Translations under genes and position numbers: made by a program | Shown here: positions 34,345 through 46,048 of the stretch, piece after piece | How the letters are laid out: every line of letters starts with the position of its first letter | Position numbering within the stretch: the first letter of the stretch is position 1 | Origin: Pyronema omphalodes | Taxonomy: Eukaryota > Ascomycota > Pezizomycetes > Pezizales > Pyronemataceae | Length of the DNA stretch: 64,000 nucleotides | Direction of reading: 5' to 3' | Assembly: GCA_024516155.1 (NCBI GenBank) | Contig: JAJJXM010000105.1 | Coordinates: 1-64,000, forward strand | Notes under the pieces: generated by a model | Database searches by the model: none | The model's input: the letters and a program-made list of their open reading frames with translations, nothing else | Told to the model about the DNA's origin: nothing

Positions 34345-35104
34345 TTCTGCCACCGTGGTTATCGTTATGTGCCTATATGTAGGGATAGAGGAATATATAG
34401 AAAATGGGGGATGTTGAGTTTTTCTTAAAGAATTTGAGGGTAACACGATACGCCAAATCTTTAAATCTCAAGAATATCCAAATCTTCAAGGCCATGGTAT
34501 GATTTTCTATATTCCCTCAACCAAATAACGTAGGAAAAACTGAAATCATCACTCATAATAAATAAAGCAAGCCGTTTTTTTTTTTCAAAAAAAGAAAAAA
34601 AAAACACAGAAGAAATGTCTAGAATAGTGGTTAAAAAAAACAGCAATGCCACAAGAAGTTCGGTTTTCAAACAACTCCCTAAGTTCATTTGTCGCTTCTT
34701 ACTAGCATTGTCTTCAACCTCATGTTGTTTGTAAATCGGGCCCTAATATTCACTTTCACCTCGTCCCTCTTCCCTCTGCCTTATTTTCTTATTTTGTCTT
34801 TTTTTTTTCGCTATTGAATCTATATCTATATTTTCACGGGCGACCGTAAACCATATTCCCCAAACATAACAAACTATAGATCATTATTGCCCGAATGTTT
34901 GTCGCGACTCTCATATTATCATTATCACCATACCAGAAAAATCATTGAAGCTATGATATGACAGCCATGATGAGGATTGTGTAAAGGAATTCAGTATAAA
35001 CATATGAATGTGATATATACAAAGGAGTGTTATCAATTCGTTAAGTCATCAATTGCGTAAATTAGAGGACAAAGGAAATCTTAAAGCATGGGTCACATAA
35101 CATG
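34345..35104. other. Intergenic region between the MITE and a membrane-protein gene
   Basis: AT-rich sequence with T- and A-runs that can pair with each other (34573-34603, TTTTTTTTTTTC near AAAAAAGAAAAAAAA). The right part is the presumed 3' UTR of the minus-strand gene ending at 35105. No gene seen. Confidence 0.5.
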
Positions 35105-36530
35105 TTAAACGGAAGCTACCGTTTCAGTCGCTTCAGACTGCCCTGGAACCGGAAAAGTTGATTCAGTTGGGGATATCTTAGTTGCCTTCCATGGCGTTGG
35201 AAGCGTTCCCGTGAGTGCTGCCTCGTCTCCGGCTAGCAACACAATGAGTTAGTACGATTCCAACCATGTCATGAAATCAATAGCTTACCGATCATAGAAT
35301 AAAACATTTCCAACAAGGCTGGAAACCAGAGCGTCATTGAAAGAACTTGTCCGAAAGTCCACTTGTCGTCGTCCCACTTTTCGAACTCCCCTGCATTCAC
35401 CCTGATTCGTCTATTTTCAATTTGAGCGGTGTATGCAATATAATCATTGACCGCAGATCCAATGTTATGGCGCATCCATCTAATTCTCCATAAAAGATAG
35501 AGTGGCAGAAACTGGTTCCAGATCCAAACCAACAAATACAATCCCCAAATAACCCTCAGCATGAGTTTATGAGGCGCCGGCTTCGGGAGGCGTTTTTCTT
35601 CGGAGTCTGATGTTGCGTTCTTTTCATGCTTCTTGGCCTGAACAGTGTGTTTCCATTTTTTTATGAATTTCAAGAATAGTAGAGGTGTAAAATTTGCGTC
35701 CTCCCATTCCAGAATGAAGGTGAAGATAAGTGCAACCGTACACATTGCCCATGATGTGTGAAGCAATTTCGCTTCAACCTCCGCGGGAAAAATTGCGACA
35801 AGGAACTCTGGCATGCATTCCCATCCAGATTTATTGGGTGCTTTGTAATAAGTTGTGTCGACTTTGTAGAAACTGGTTCCGGCGATGTGAAAGTAGAGTG
35901 CGTAACCTATCGATCCTGTGGCTATAAGCAATCGAAAGTGTCGTCGACGAATCCTCTTCCGGAAAAAGGGCGAGTTTATAAGAGTAAGAACAGGGCAAAT
36001 TGTAATCACAGGTGTGTACAGGAGCAGTATTAGGTCGTAATAAAATCCTCCAGTATTAAAATAGCGATCATTGTATGGAACGGATATATCAGTCCAGGCT
36101 AAAAATGTTGCAATTTGAACCGTGAAAGAGAGATATAATGCCGAATCAAGAAAACTTTTCAGCGCAGAAATCAAGGATTCGTTCATGCGGAAAGCTATCC
36201 TTTGGAATAGAGTCTTCGGGTCTGGTGGTTGATCATATAGTGTGTCGCGTTTGTGGTCGCCCCGAATCAACCCAAGGATAAGGACTGCCAAAGTTGAGAT
36301 AGTGCATGTTATGCATAATATAGTTAAAGACAAAATAACCTATAAACTGTTTAACAGGAATTCAAGAAGAATATGCTGGCGAACCTTACACCAATGCCCC
36401 CTAGATCTGGGTTTCCACCTCCAAAAAATAAATAGGCCTCTGGGCGTTTTATGCATTGTTGGAATTGAATCTTCGCATCTTCTATTTTTGCACCAGTCGC
36501 CCAATGGTAAAATTTGTCGGTCTGATCCAT
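35105..36530 (-). CDS. Uncharacterised fungal membrane protein (439 aa), 3 exons
   Basis: Minus-strand exons 36530-36390, 36339-35289 and 35232-35105 join in frame to 439 residues. Introns of 50 nt (GTAAGG...TATAG) and 56 nt (GTAAGC...ACTAACTC...CTAG) have good signals. The start ATG gives MDQTDKFYHWATG; the exon 1/2 junction restores GGGNPDLGGIGVILSLTI, matching the N/DPDI.GIGVR motif that opens a widespread family of fungal membrane proteins. About seven hydrophobic segments follow (e.g. LTILCITCTISTLAVLILGL, YYDLILLLYTPVITICPVLTLI, LIATGSIGYALYFHIAG, LLHTSWAMCTVALIFTFIL, MLRVIWGLYLLVWIW). Near the end, WTFGQVLSMTLWFPALLEMF matches the family's W.FGQ...P.LL signature. The last exon is a Thr/Pro-rich cytosolic tail. 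Function unknown. Confidence 0.87.
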
Positions 36531-38101
36531 CGATAATCCTTTGATAATCCTTTATAAGAGAAGAAGGCTCGTGGTAGTTGAAAATAAATCCCATGATTCG
36601 CAACTGTAACTCATCCTTTTAATACCCATGGCTTTCACTAACTCTCAGAGCCTAGCATACCCAAATATTCCTTCACCATGGATCACACTGTTTTAGCCTC
36701 AGGTTTTGGTGAGAGATTTGACAACCTTCGGATAACTTACGCCCTTAGAGACTCAGTGTTGCATGTTCAAGATAATTAGTGCTGTGCTCCTAGACTTAGG
36801 GCGCTTCATGCGCCTAGCATCCAACGACGCTAATTATTATGCGGTATGCATGCTTGATTTGAAGTTTTGGGCCGGGGCGACAAGGAGCATCCCGTCTCCT
36901 GAACTATTTAGAGTACCATTCGATTCTCGAGAAACGTCAATAAAGACTGATAAACTCTTATAGAATGGAATAGAAAAAATAGTTGTGGAATATCACAGTC
37001 CGGTATAGTAGGATGATGTGACAACTGATGAACTGATAAAGTCAATTATGAAAACCCACTTACAGCTGCCTCCTAGAGGATACGATGTGGATAGTCCACA
37101 TCAGTGTGCCTAAATAAGCGTGCTGCAATGAAAATCCATCAGTGTGGTTTGTCATACTCCTATGGAGACTTCCTGAGTGATTCAATTATCAATCATATGC
37201 CACGACAGAGCTTCACAAAATTCCGTGTGCTTTAGCTTCTCGCAATAACATTGAAAATTGGGGCCATCGTAATTAGTCGAAAAAACGACAACTCAAAAGC
37301 ACGTGTAAAAATCTTGCACGGTGATGTGTCTTTTTAGTCTGCAACATGACGAATGAGCCGTATGTATCCATATCTTTCAAACAAACAGTCAAAAACTTCC
37401 TGGCCTTACAACACGCTCATTGTTGGGAATCAGTATATGATAGACTCTCGGTACCTATATATGTTGAAAAGGGAAAGCTGAATCACAAAGATCAGGACTG
37501 CGGACGGACAAACGGTAGAGGTGGAGGGCCAGGTAAGTTTATTCAAAATGAAGAATTAACTGCCGATCTGACACGACAGCCTTGAATGAAGAGGATGGGC
37601 GCTAACGCACCTGTCCACCTCCATCACTACACCAGCGAGAGCACAGCTTGATAGGCAACTTCCAACAACATATTTAGCCAACGTTATACAAATTTAACTC
37701 CCAGCCTTACGCGATAATGACATTATGTCCCTTGGTGTCCGATATCGGGAACAGTCGTTAGCTGAAATGCTAGATAGCAACAATCTTTTATTGGTGCAGG
37801 ATAAAGTCTGATTAGGAACGTTCAGGGGAATTCGCTGAATGTATCGAAGCGACAGCCAGTTAAAGCCGGAGAAAATGGGAAAACTTCAATTGCATCTCTG
37901 TAAGTCTCACGAAAATCCAGAATCCGACGGCGCTAGTTTAGGCGTTTATGAATGAACGAAGAGAATATCTCAAAGCAACAAACTACGCTGCATGCAGCGG
38001 ACAGTCTACTTCCAGGGTCTAGCTGATCTGCCCCCTTAGCCTACGGTACCAGCATAATATTTGTTGGAATCCAAAACCTCCGCGAGGTTACACATCATAC
38101 T
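36531..38101. other. Gene-poor region upstream of the membrane-protein gene
   Basis: About 1.6 kb with no supportable gene; frames are under 80 codons. The 36531-36700 part is the presumed promoter of the minus-strand gene. Confidence 0.5.
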
Positions 38102-38118
38102 TCGAGATTGATCATGGT

Positions 38119-38533
38119 TTGATTTGATTTGATTTGATTTTCTTCAACGTTCCCAACCTTAAGGTTATGACGTATGCCACAGTCTAATTACATTTCGAGG
38201 CTCCAGCTGTTACCTTAGAGTCTCGCTGGGATCCGCCCCAGAGCGTACTTCATTTCTTGGGCCTGTTGTCACCTCTCTTCCTCCTTCTGATTTTCATTCT
38301 CGTCGTTACATTTTGGAGCCCTGTTTGCTCTTCTCCCACCCGGCACTCTCAACTCGACAACCTCACTCCGTTATTCATACCCTGGCTCTGCTCTCTTCTG
38401 CTCTCCTCTGCTCTCCTCTGCTCCCCTTCACTCTCCTCTTCTCTCCTCGCCTCTCTACTTCAATCCTCTCTGCTACTCTTCTCTCTTCTTTTTTCTTTGC
38501 TTCTCTCCTCTCTTCTCTGCTCCATTACACTGG
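38119..38533 (-). mobile_element. Short non-LTR retroelement copy C (415 bp) with 17-bp target-site duplication
   Basis: The segment is flanked by a perfect 17-bp direct repeat TCGAGATTGATCATGGT at 38102-38118 and 38534-38550. Read on the minus strand it ends in an AAATC-repeat tail (38119-38142). It contains GAGCAAACAGGGCTC and CATAACCTTAAGGTT, one mismatch each from copy D. Upstream of the part shared with D it carries about 200 bp of purine-rich sequence (GAGAGGAGAGAAG), so its 5' end lies further out. The plus-strand Leu/Ser-rich frame here is an artefact. Confidence 0.88.
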
Positions 38534-38550
38534 TCGAGATTGATCATGGT

Positions 38551-40107
38551 GGTTAACTGGTAATAACCGAATTATACCAGAAGCTACATCTCAGTCCGTT
38601 TTAACCGCACTACAAACTTGATTCTGATGTTTAGAGACGGAAAGCACCCGTGGTGTTGATGCCGGAAAGTAAAGATATGGTATTTGCAGCCTTTATCCGA
38701 ATAAAATCAACAAAAACTGTTCCAAAATAAATATTTGATAGTTCTGTTCTGGCTGGCTGGTATGGATAATGCGGCTGTTGATAAGAATGCAAATGTGATT
38801 ATCGCAGGAGAATCAACATGTTGAACTATATATGATGATGTAGGTCAATGTTCAGAAATTTAGCACTTGAAGGTTTTGAATTCTCAGAAATCACGGAACA
38901 AAAGGTATTCTTCTTTTGACCAGACCTACGACTGCCGACTGCACGTATGTACAACTGTAGCTCATGGCGGGGTAGGTTGTCTCAATCGCTACGAAGCTTC
39001 AACTCAGTGTATCAAGGTGCCGGGAACAGATGACAGTGGTGATACTTCTAGAATAATACGTTAACCCTCGCACGACAGAATGTTTCGAATCAATATGTAT
39101 AGTGACACGTCTGATATAAATATGGTGATGCCTTCAGTAACATATGGTGCACTACGACAACTCTCGCGCGATATAAAGTTTCAGAATCAAGATGTATATA
39201 TATCAACGGGACGTGGATATTCTGATTCAGATCCAGAGACAACATGTGTCTATGTGACCTCCTTGATTAACAGCAGAATTATGCAGCCAGTTGTACAATA
39301 TAACAGCCAAGATCACGCATGTGAGTAACCATGGTACTTGGTATATTCGAGTACGTATGAATCCAGAAGTTTCTGGTTACTAGGCTGTCAGATATGTAGC
39401 TTAAAGCATGTCATTATGATGTCAGAGGATTCCTGTTGATAAGTGCTTAGTTACATATCCGAGTTTGTACATATGAAACCCCTATACAAAAATTGAAAGC
39501 CTACTTACATGATAACATGCGAGGATGAGTGAATCTCAATTCAGTTCTAGAGTCTAGTGTCAGGATATTGATCTTGACAAAGACACACTTTCCAATCTAT
39601 ATACTTTTTAAAAGTTTTAATTGTCAATACCCTCTAGGTAATAAACGTCTTTGTATTGTTTGCCACTTGTACAGGAAATCGTGATTCGTGGCTCATAACT
39701 GTTTGCATAAAGCGCACTCCAGAGTGATATGTCATTACTAATCCTAAGCCACCAATGGACACAGTATCGCCAACATGTCGGTGCCCGCTGGTTTCCGTGC
39801 AAAATACTTCCAGTATGCCCTATCCGAAGTTCCAAGCCAGACTCCGTAGATAGCAGATACCGAATACACACATTCCATTCACCAAGACGCTAAAAACTTG
39901 GTGTTACGTATTTTCATCACCAATCCCATAAATCCCATAAATCCCATAAATCCCATCAAATATCAATCCTTCAATTCCTGAATCCTCCACATCCTAGACA
40001 CCAGTACACCAGTACACATTCCCAAACCTTCCAACAAAAAGCACTCAATGGAAAACAAAGAGCACCCCTCGTCGCCAAAAAAAGAAAGGTTCCCTTGATG
40101 ACGCCAG
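38551..40107. other. Gene-poor region between retroelement copy C and tRNA-Cys
   Basis: No supportable gene. A short array of AAATCCCAT 9-mers (4-5 copies) lies at about 39920-39955. Confidence 0.5.
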
Positions 40108-40137
40108 AAAAGAGTATCCTTCGAGCAACTCAACAAT

Positions 40138-40210
40138 AGCTCTGACCCCGATTTGAACGAGGGACCTGTCGATCTGCAATCGACCGCTCTAACCCCTGAG
40201 CTACCAGAGC
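40138..40210 (-). tRNA. tRNA-Cys(GCA)
   Basis: The minus strand gives a complete cloverleaf: acceptor GCTCTGG pairs with TCAGAGC (one G-U), D-arm GCTCAGGGGTTAGAGC, anticodon stem GTCGA/TCGAC with loop TTGCAGA and anticodon GCA, T-arm CCTCG-TTCAAAT-CGGGG, and discriminator U, as usual for tRNA-Cys. No intron. A T4 run 27 nt downstream (40111-40108) may terminate pol III. A hexamer repeat starts only two bases upstream of the 5' end. Confidence 0.95.
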
Positions 40211-40212
40211 AT

Positions 40213-40380
40213 CTGCTACTGCTACTGCTACTGCTACTGCTACTGCTACTGCTACTGCTACTGCTACTGCTACTGCTACTGCTACTGCTACTGCTACTGC
40301 TACTGCTACTGCTACTGCTACTGCTACTGCTACTGCTACTGCTACTGCTACTGCTACTGCTACTGCTACTGCTACTGCTA
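40213..40380. repeat. (CTGCTA)28 hexanucleotide array abutting tRNA-Cys
   Basis: 28 perfect copies of CTGCTA, starting two bases from the tRNA-Cys 5' end. Reading frames give only poly-Leu (plus) or poly-Ser (minus) and are not genes. Confidence 0.98.
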
Positions 40381-40744
40381 CTATTACCTCTACGGCCAGA
40401 AGAGCCCAGGAGTATGTTTTTCCACAATATCACAACATTGCATTCCTTCTTCCTTTGATATTCTGCAGAAGTAGTATCTATCAACAGTACCTGTGAACGA
40501 TTGTGAAATCATGTAGGAGATGTTTTTGTTATATCGAAACTTGGAAAGGCATTGATAACTTGACAACTTAATAACTTAATAACTTGATAACTTGATAACT
40601 TGATAGTTGATACCTCGAAGACTTAACACAAACTCAATAACCTGAAGACTTAACACAAACTCACCAACTTGATATCAATGACTCCATTGTTCTCTCTTAC
40701 ACCAATCGAAACATCAGTAATCCTGCCGAGTCCCAACTAATGAT
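40381..40744. other. Intergenic region with TAACTTGA-type repeats
   Basis: Between the hexamer array and retroelement copy B. ATAACTTGATAACTTGATAACT-like repeats (unit about 10 bp, TAACTTGATA) occur at 40558-40612 and CTCAATAACCTGAAGACTTAACACAAA doublets at 40620-40670. No gene. Confidence 0.6.
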
Positions 40745-40758
40745 GATGGTGATGGGGT

Positions 40759-41618
40759 TTATTTATTTATTTATTTATTTCCTCATACTCGCATGCAACC
40801 GTAAGGTTATGGCGGAGGCTACTCTTTTTAATATACATCTTGAGTTCCCGGTTGTTACGCCGGTTGCTCACTGGGTTGCGCCCCAGAGCGGTCTGCGGTG
40901 GCAGGGTCGTAGTATCCCTGATGTCCCCTCGGTGGTATAATCCTTCTCGCGTCGTCGGTTCCAAGAGCCCTGTTCGCTCGGGGGCCACCTCGCCGGGTTG
41001 TTCCCCCCTTTCCTCCTCTTCCCCTCCCGTGTTTTAACTATTTTCCCGCCTTTATTTCCTCCGCGTAGTCAAAAGACAAAAACAAAACAAGATACCAAAA
41101 AGAGCAGAAACAAAGCCAAAATACAAAAAGTGACTCCCCCGGGCACCCTCCCCCTTCCGCCCCTCTCTCCCCTCTCTTCTGCATTCTCCTTCATGTCCTC
41201 CGCTCTTCCTCTCGTACCCCTCTCCCCTGTCTCCTCGCCGTCCTCGCCCCTTCTCCTGTTCCTCCGCTCCGCGTCGTCATCGCTCACTCGTCCCCGTCTT
41301 CGTCCTCCTCTCCCCCGCTTCCTGCGTCCCCTCCCCTCTCTCTTTTCTGTTCCTCGTCCCTCCTCTCTGGTGACAAAGGAAAAACAAGAAGAATCACCGC
41401 CTCATCTTCCTCCTCATCTTCTGTTCTCCTGTGCCATATCCGTCCCTCCGCTGCTCCTGCTCGTCCCCCCCTCTCCCTAGGCTTCTATCTACATGCATTT
41501 TTTATCGTTATTCTATATATATATATCTATATATTTTCTTTTTATTGGGTTGGGGCATGCTCGTCATCCTCGTCCAGCAACGCTCCCCAGCCTGTGGTCA
41601 ATGAAGTGGGTGTGTTTC
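40759..41618 (-). mobile_element. Short non-LTR retroelement copy B (860 bp, longest) with 14-bp target-site duplication
   Basis: A perfect 14-bp direct repeat GATGGTGATGGGGT (40745-40758 and 41619-41632) brackets the segment. On the minus strand it ends in an AAAT-repeat tail (40759-40780) after CATAACCTTACGGTT, and contains GAGCGAACAGGGCTC at about 40980-40966, both identical to copy D. About 640 bp lie 5' of the part present in D. This extra part is strongly purine-rich on the element's sense strand, with short Arg/Glu/Gly-rich frames and a 73-codon frame (40988-40767) ending HNLTVACEYEEINK at the 3' end. No reverse transcriptase is seen, so even this copy is probably 5'-truncated or a non-autonomous derivative. 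Confidence 0.85.
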
Positions 41619-41632
41619 GATGGTGATGGGGT

Positions 41633-42733
41633 AGGGTAGGGTAGTAATATCACTTATCCTTAATCCTTATATATATAAACGAGCTTGAATCTTGAATCTT
41701 GAGTCTTTGAGTCTTTATTAACATTCCTCATTCTCTATTCCTCATTCTTTATTCTTCATTCTTGATTCCTCAGAATCACATACATACAGGTTCGCTCGGG
41801 TAATGGGTATAGCCACCCCAGCATCATTCCAATACTATCCCAGTACTATCCTAGTATTATCCCAGTATTATCCCAGGCTAATCCACTTCCTGGACGTCAA
41901 TTTCCGGGGTATTGCTATTACTGACTACTTTCCGATATCTGTTATCTGTTATCGGTGTTGGTATCGGTGTTGGTGTTAGTGTTAGTGTTGGTGTTAGTAT
42001 GAATAGAAGGACAGGTATGAGTATGAGTATGAGTATGAGTATGAGTATGAGTATGAGTATGAGTATGAGTATGAGTATGAGTATGAGTATGAGTATGAGT
42101 ATGAGTATGAGTATGAGTATGAGTATGAGTATGAGTATGAGTATGAGTATAAGCATCGGCATCAGTATAAGCATCGGCACCAGTACAAGCACTAGTATAG
42201 ATGAAATTATATCAGAATATCATTTTCCGCAACGATGCAACGATGCAACGATGCTACAAGACTTCCAGCCTACAAAACAACAAAGAAAGACTACATCTTG
42301 ATGTCACTTTACTTTACTCAAAAAACAAGAGAGAAGAGGTTTTAGGTATCAATGACCGAAAATCAATGAGTAATAGCCAATAACCGATGATGAATGACTG
42401 ACAACCAATAATCAATAATCAATAACTGATAGCCTATAATCAATAACTAATCACCAATAATCAATAACGGATAGCCTATAATCAATAACTAATCACCAAT
42501 AATCAATAACTGATAGCCTATAATCAATAACTAAGTACAACCAATAAACACCATATTTATAACCAACCCTAAACCCTAAACCCGTAAAGTTCATAACTTC
42601 TTCAATTCATTCCTTATGCATATGATATAAACTCCGCATCCACAAATCATCGACCCCTCCATCCATCACCCAATTCCTCCACACACACCCCCCCCCCCCC
42701 CCCGCGCCCGCCGCCCCCAGCGCCCCCACCCCA
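41633..42733. repeat. Repeat-rich stretch beside the P4-ATPase fragment
   Basis: Contains GGTAGGGTAGGGTAG (41631-41645), CATTCTTTATTCTT-like repeats (41730-41770), CCAGTACTATCC/CCAGTATTATCC repeats (41830-41880), GTGTTGGTGTTAG repeats (41955-42000), (ATGAGT)22 at 42017-42150, a 42-bp minisatellite of about three copies (ATAATCAATAACTGATAGCC-type, 42408-42535), an ACCCTAAACCCTAAACCC stretch (42565-42583) and a C-run (42686-42703). No gene. Confidence 0.9.
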
Positions 42734-43528
42734 CTACACAGCCTCCTCCACGCCCTTTTCCCTCTCCCTCAAAATCCTCTCCACCTCCCTCTCCCCATCC
42801 CCACCCCATCCCAACTCCCCCTCCCCCATCGCCACCAGCTCACACCTCCTCCTCACCTCCCCTCTCTTCTCCAACTCCTGCCAGATTTCCGTTTCCGTAG
42901 GCTTCAACACATTCAACACCACCTTCCCCAACAAATCCAGCAGCACACAAGCCATGACCGTCAGTGCCATTGTAAACCACCAATTCCCATCCCTCCCAAA
43001 CTGTTCCAAAAGACTATTTCTAACATTATGAATAACATTATTCGCGTACGTGAGCGACAGTATGACATTCCACAGGGCCCAACCCCCGATTGATAGCAGG
43101 AAACTAAGAGCTGCCATTAGGTTCTTGTTATGCATTTCTATACCTTGCATTTTAATGGAGATTAAGATGACGCAGACTGTGTAGCTTAGTGTTCCGGGGG
43201 CGTAGATGGATTGATCACTCATCAAGCGGTTGGAGAAGAGGAGGTAGGGGAGGAAAAAGGATAGTAGGGATTGAAGGATGGCTAGGAGCATCCATTGTAG
43301 GTACAGGGGGAGGTTGAAGCCTTGGTTGTGGCGGCCGTAGGAGTAGAGTTCTGGGATTGCGAGGAGGGTGAAGGCGCGGAGGTCTTGGGTGAAGATTCCG
43401 AGGCAGAGAACGGGGAGGGAGGTGAAGAGGGTGTTGAACATGCTGAGGGACCAGGGTTCGTAGAGGGAGCTGCCGGTGTAGCCGCAGTAGCGTTGGAAAA
43501 GGGCTTGGGTTAGGTAGAAGAGCATTTC
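42734..43528 (-). pseudogene. Isolated C-terminal exon of a DNF3-type P4-ATPase (phospholipid flippase)
   Basis: About 264 codons open from GAAATGCTCTTC to TGA/TAG at 42734. They encode the last membrane segments of a P4-ATPase: EMLFYLTQALFQRYCGYTG, SLYEPWSLSMFNTLFTSLPVLCLGIF, LLAIPELYSYGRHNQGFN (the conserved P.LY..G...FN phrase), then three to four further membrane helices and a charged Glu/Arg-rich tail. The exon is preceded by an intact intron end (TTACTAACATCAACTCAG at 43546-43529), but no P4-ATPase exon follows upstream. The catalytic core (DKTGT, P- and N-domains) is absent within the next kilobases. The N-terminal half of a related flippase lies at 62.6 kb on the other strand. It is called a pseudogene/fragment, though the frame itself is undamaged. 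Confidence 0.85.
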
Positions 43529-46048
43529 CTGAGTTGATGTTAGTAACCAGAAATAATGCTACATGTATAGCCTGAAAATAAGGCCTATAGAGAATAGAGG
43601 GCGATAAATATATATATCTTCCAAAAAGTCGCTACAGTATACTTCGTAGTTCCAATATAATCTCACGGAGATGCCTGAGGAATCGGAAACGGATTAGGGT
43701 GTTGATTTTCTTCTGTTTCACCACCTTGTCGACGAAATGCGGGGTTTCCTTCTTTTCATGTTGAGTTGTTTTGTTTGTTTATTTGTTCAGAAGGCTTTTC
43801 TTTTTTTCTTTTTTTTCCCAGTATGTTTCCATGTTCAGTTCTTTCATATATGTCTGTTTTTTGTATATCACTGTTATTTCTGAGGCAGATATTTTGTTCG
43901 TTATTGTTTACGATGTCTGATATGTGATGTACATTGTATCACGTATTATGTATTCTGTATTCTGTATTATAATGAATTATGACTTATGACTTAAGAACCA
44001 TGACTTGTGACCTATGAACTATGACTTACCCTTTATTACGTGGAATGAATTGTAGAAGCAAAATGCCGAAGTGGTCATTTATGATGTTGGTCCTAAGTCC
44101 ATAAATAAATTCGGGCTTCAAAAAAAAGACAATCACATGCAGTGATGTCTCATGATGCTTCAGTTCGTACGTGCTATTAGTACAATTGTACATTTGTACT
44201 GCCTACAGGTTTCAACCCACTTTCAATAGTCAAACCCCAAAACATTGATGGAACGAGGAATTGTTAAAATTTAGAAATCAAGAACTTTTCAAAGACTATT
44301 TTTGGTATTCTTCTTAAATCATACTCTGCTCCTCAGTCGGATCATGGGCATCTTCGACCTTAGATTCACCACCCATAGCTGTGTCTTTTTTATTTATACA
44401 TATGCATATGCTTAATCCACGATGTTTGATGGCCGATATGTGAGCGTCGGCCGGTGGAGTTGCTGACAGAAGGAATATACATGTCTAGAACATCTTCATT
44501 TAACAATCATACATGCCAACCCTCGCCTTCTACCCTCCTGACATGAAACTACCCAGATACAATCAATAACCTACTCCATATATAATTCCATATTCCCGAA
44601 AATCTATGTTGCTTCATGGGCCCTGGCAAATATTCCAACTACAAGATGAAGCTAGTGATATCCCATGATGCAGCAGTAACTGCTATATCAATCCTCTTTT
44701 TCCTCTATGCCAAGAAACCCCCCAGTCCATAGGCTTCATTTGTTCTTAATGTATGTATCGTAACTGCTGTATGTCTTTCTATATATATATATATTCTTTC
44801 CTACCTTGCGATGTTGCGAGGTTACATTACGCAGTTTGAGGTTCGAGGTTCAAAGCTGTTTGCTGGCTAATCACTGGTGACTGTACATACTAGTACATAT
44901 TTCAAAAACTAGATGCGTTTCTTTTTCTAGTTCCTTAATTTGAAGGTCCAAGCTGAAAGATGGAACATGGCAGATTTCAGAATTTCATTCCTTGAAGCTC
45001 GCCGCGGAGGATCTGTCCCCTTCCGGTGGCCATCGTGATGATGCTGCTGCTGGGTTGTAAAAAGTTCGAGATTGTACGCAGAACAGATCTGCTAGAGTGT
45101 AACCTTAGAGGTGCGGTTGCAAGTGGGAGCTTAAGTTGGAGTTGTATTCTTCCAGAGTTTTGCAATGTCATACATAGACTGAGTAAGTCATGTCAAGTAG
45201 ATGATTAATCACGTGTTAAAGTAGGGGTAGAAATATTCAGATGCTGGCGGAGATTCGATTTGCCTATGAAATGTCAAGACTGAAGATGGTGGGCGGTTGA
45301 GGAGGCTTGCATGGTTCACGCGGGGTCGAAAAATTAGAAGAGTTCTTTTAGGGAGCGGAGGTTGTGATGCGTGCGCACTACGCTTGGTAATTGGCATGCC
45401 GGTCGCGACATTGATCGCCGCCCTAGGGAAATAGTGTCTCGCACACAGAATTCAGTTCACTTTAAACTCCCCAACCTGATACTATACTCTGAAAGAAAAA
45501 CCATTTTGAATTTTCTCGCGACAGTGAGTAAATTCAAATGCCTTGAAAACAGTGAAATTCAAAACTCAAAACTGAAAACTGAAAACCAAGGAAACCCGTA
45601 CACCAAAGAAAAAAAAACTGTTTAACCAAAAAAAAAAAAGACAAAAACAAGTTGCTGAATACATAAATCATAAAGGCATCATCCCCAAAAATGACAACAA
45701 AAAACTCCGTAAGTGTAGTAGACAAAGTAAATGCCAGATTGAGAAGAGAAATATCGTTTCAGTATAATCGTAGCCAGCAGGACGGTGGCGCCAAGGAGAG
45801 AGGACGAAGGAGTATTGGAGCGTTGCCGGATGTTGCTGAGCTGAGCTTTGAGTGCTGTAGGGAATATTTGTGTGATTTATGGGGTTTCATCGAACTCTGT
45901 CGTGTGTCCTCAGGCTCCACCGATCTTGTCAGACCCCGCCTATAACCGTCTCTTTCATCCGACCTCATTCAACCTCGTAAAGCTTTATGCGGTGTCACCA
46001 GACTTTTCCGCACCTTGCCCAGATTCCGGTCATTGCCGAACACTGGCT
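43529..46048. other. Intergenic region between the flippase exon and YPT7
   Basis: The first 18 bases (43529-43546) are the relic intron end of the flippase exon. Beyond that, AT-rich sequence with GAACTATGACTTATGAC-type repeats at about 43970-44035. Upstream exons of the flippase are not found. A minus-strand match to the expected preceding membrane helix could not be seen. No gene supported. Confidence 0.55.

Noticed and set aside
40153..40484. Poly-Leu and poly-Ser frames at the CTGCTA array
   Set aside because: Artefacts of the hexamer repeat; the frames also run through the tRNA-Cys gene.
41878..42301. Met-Ser and Leu-Ile repeat frames
   Set aside because: Produced by the (ATGAGT)22 array, no unique domain on either side.
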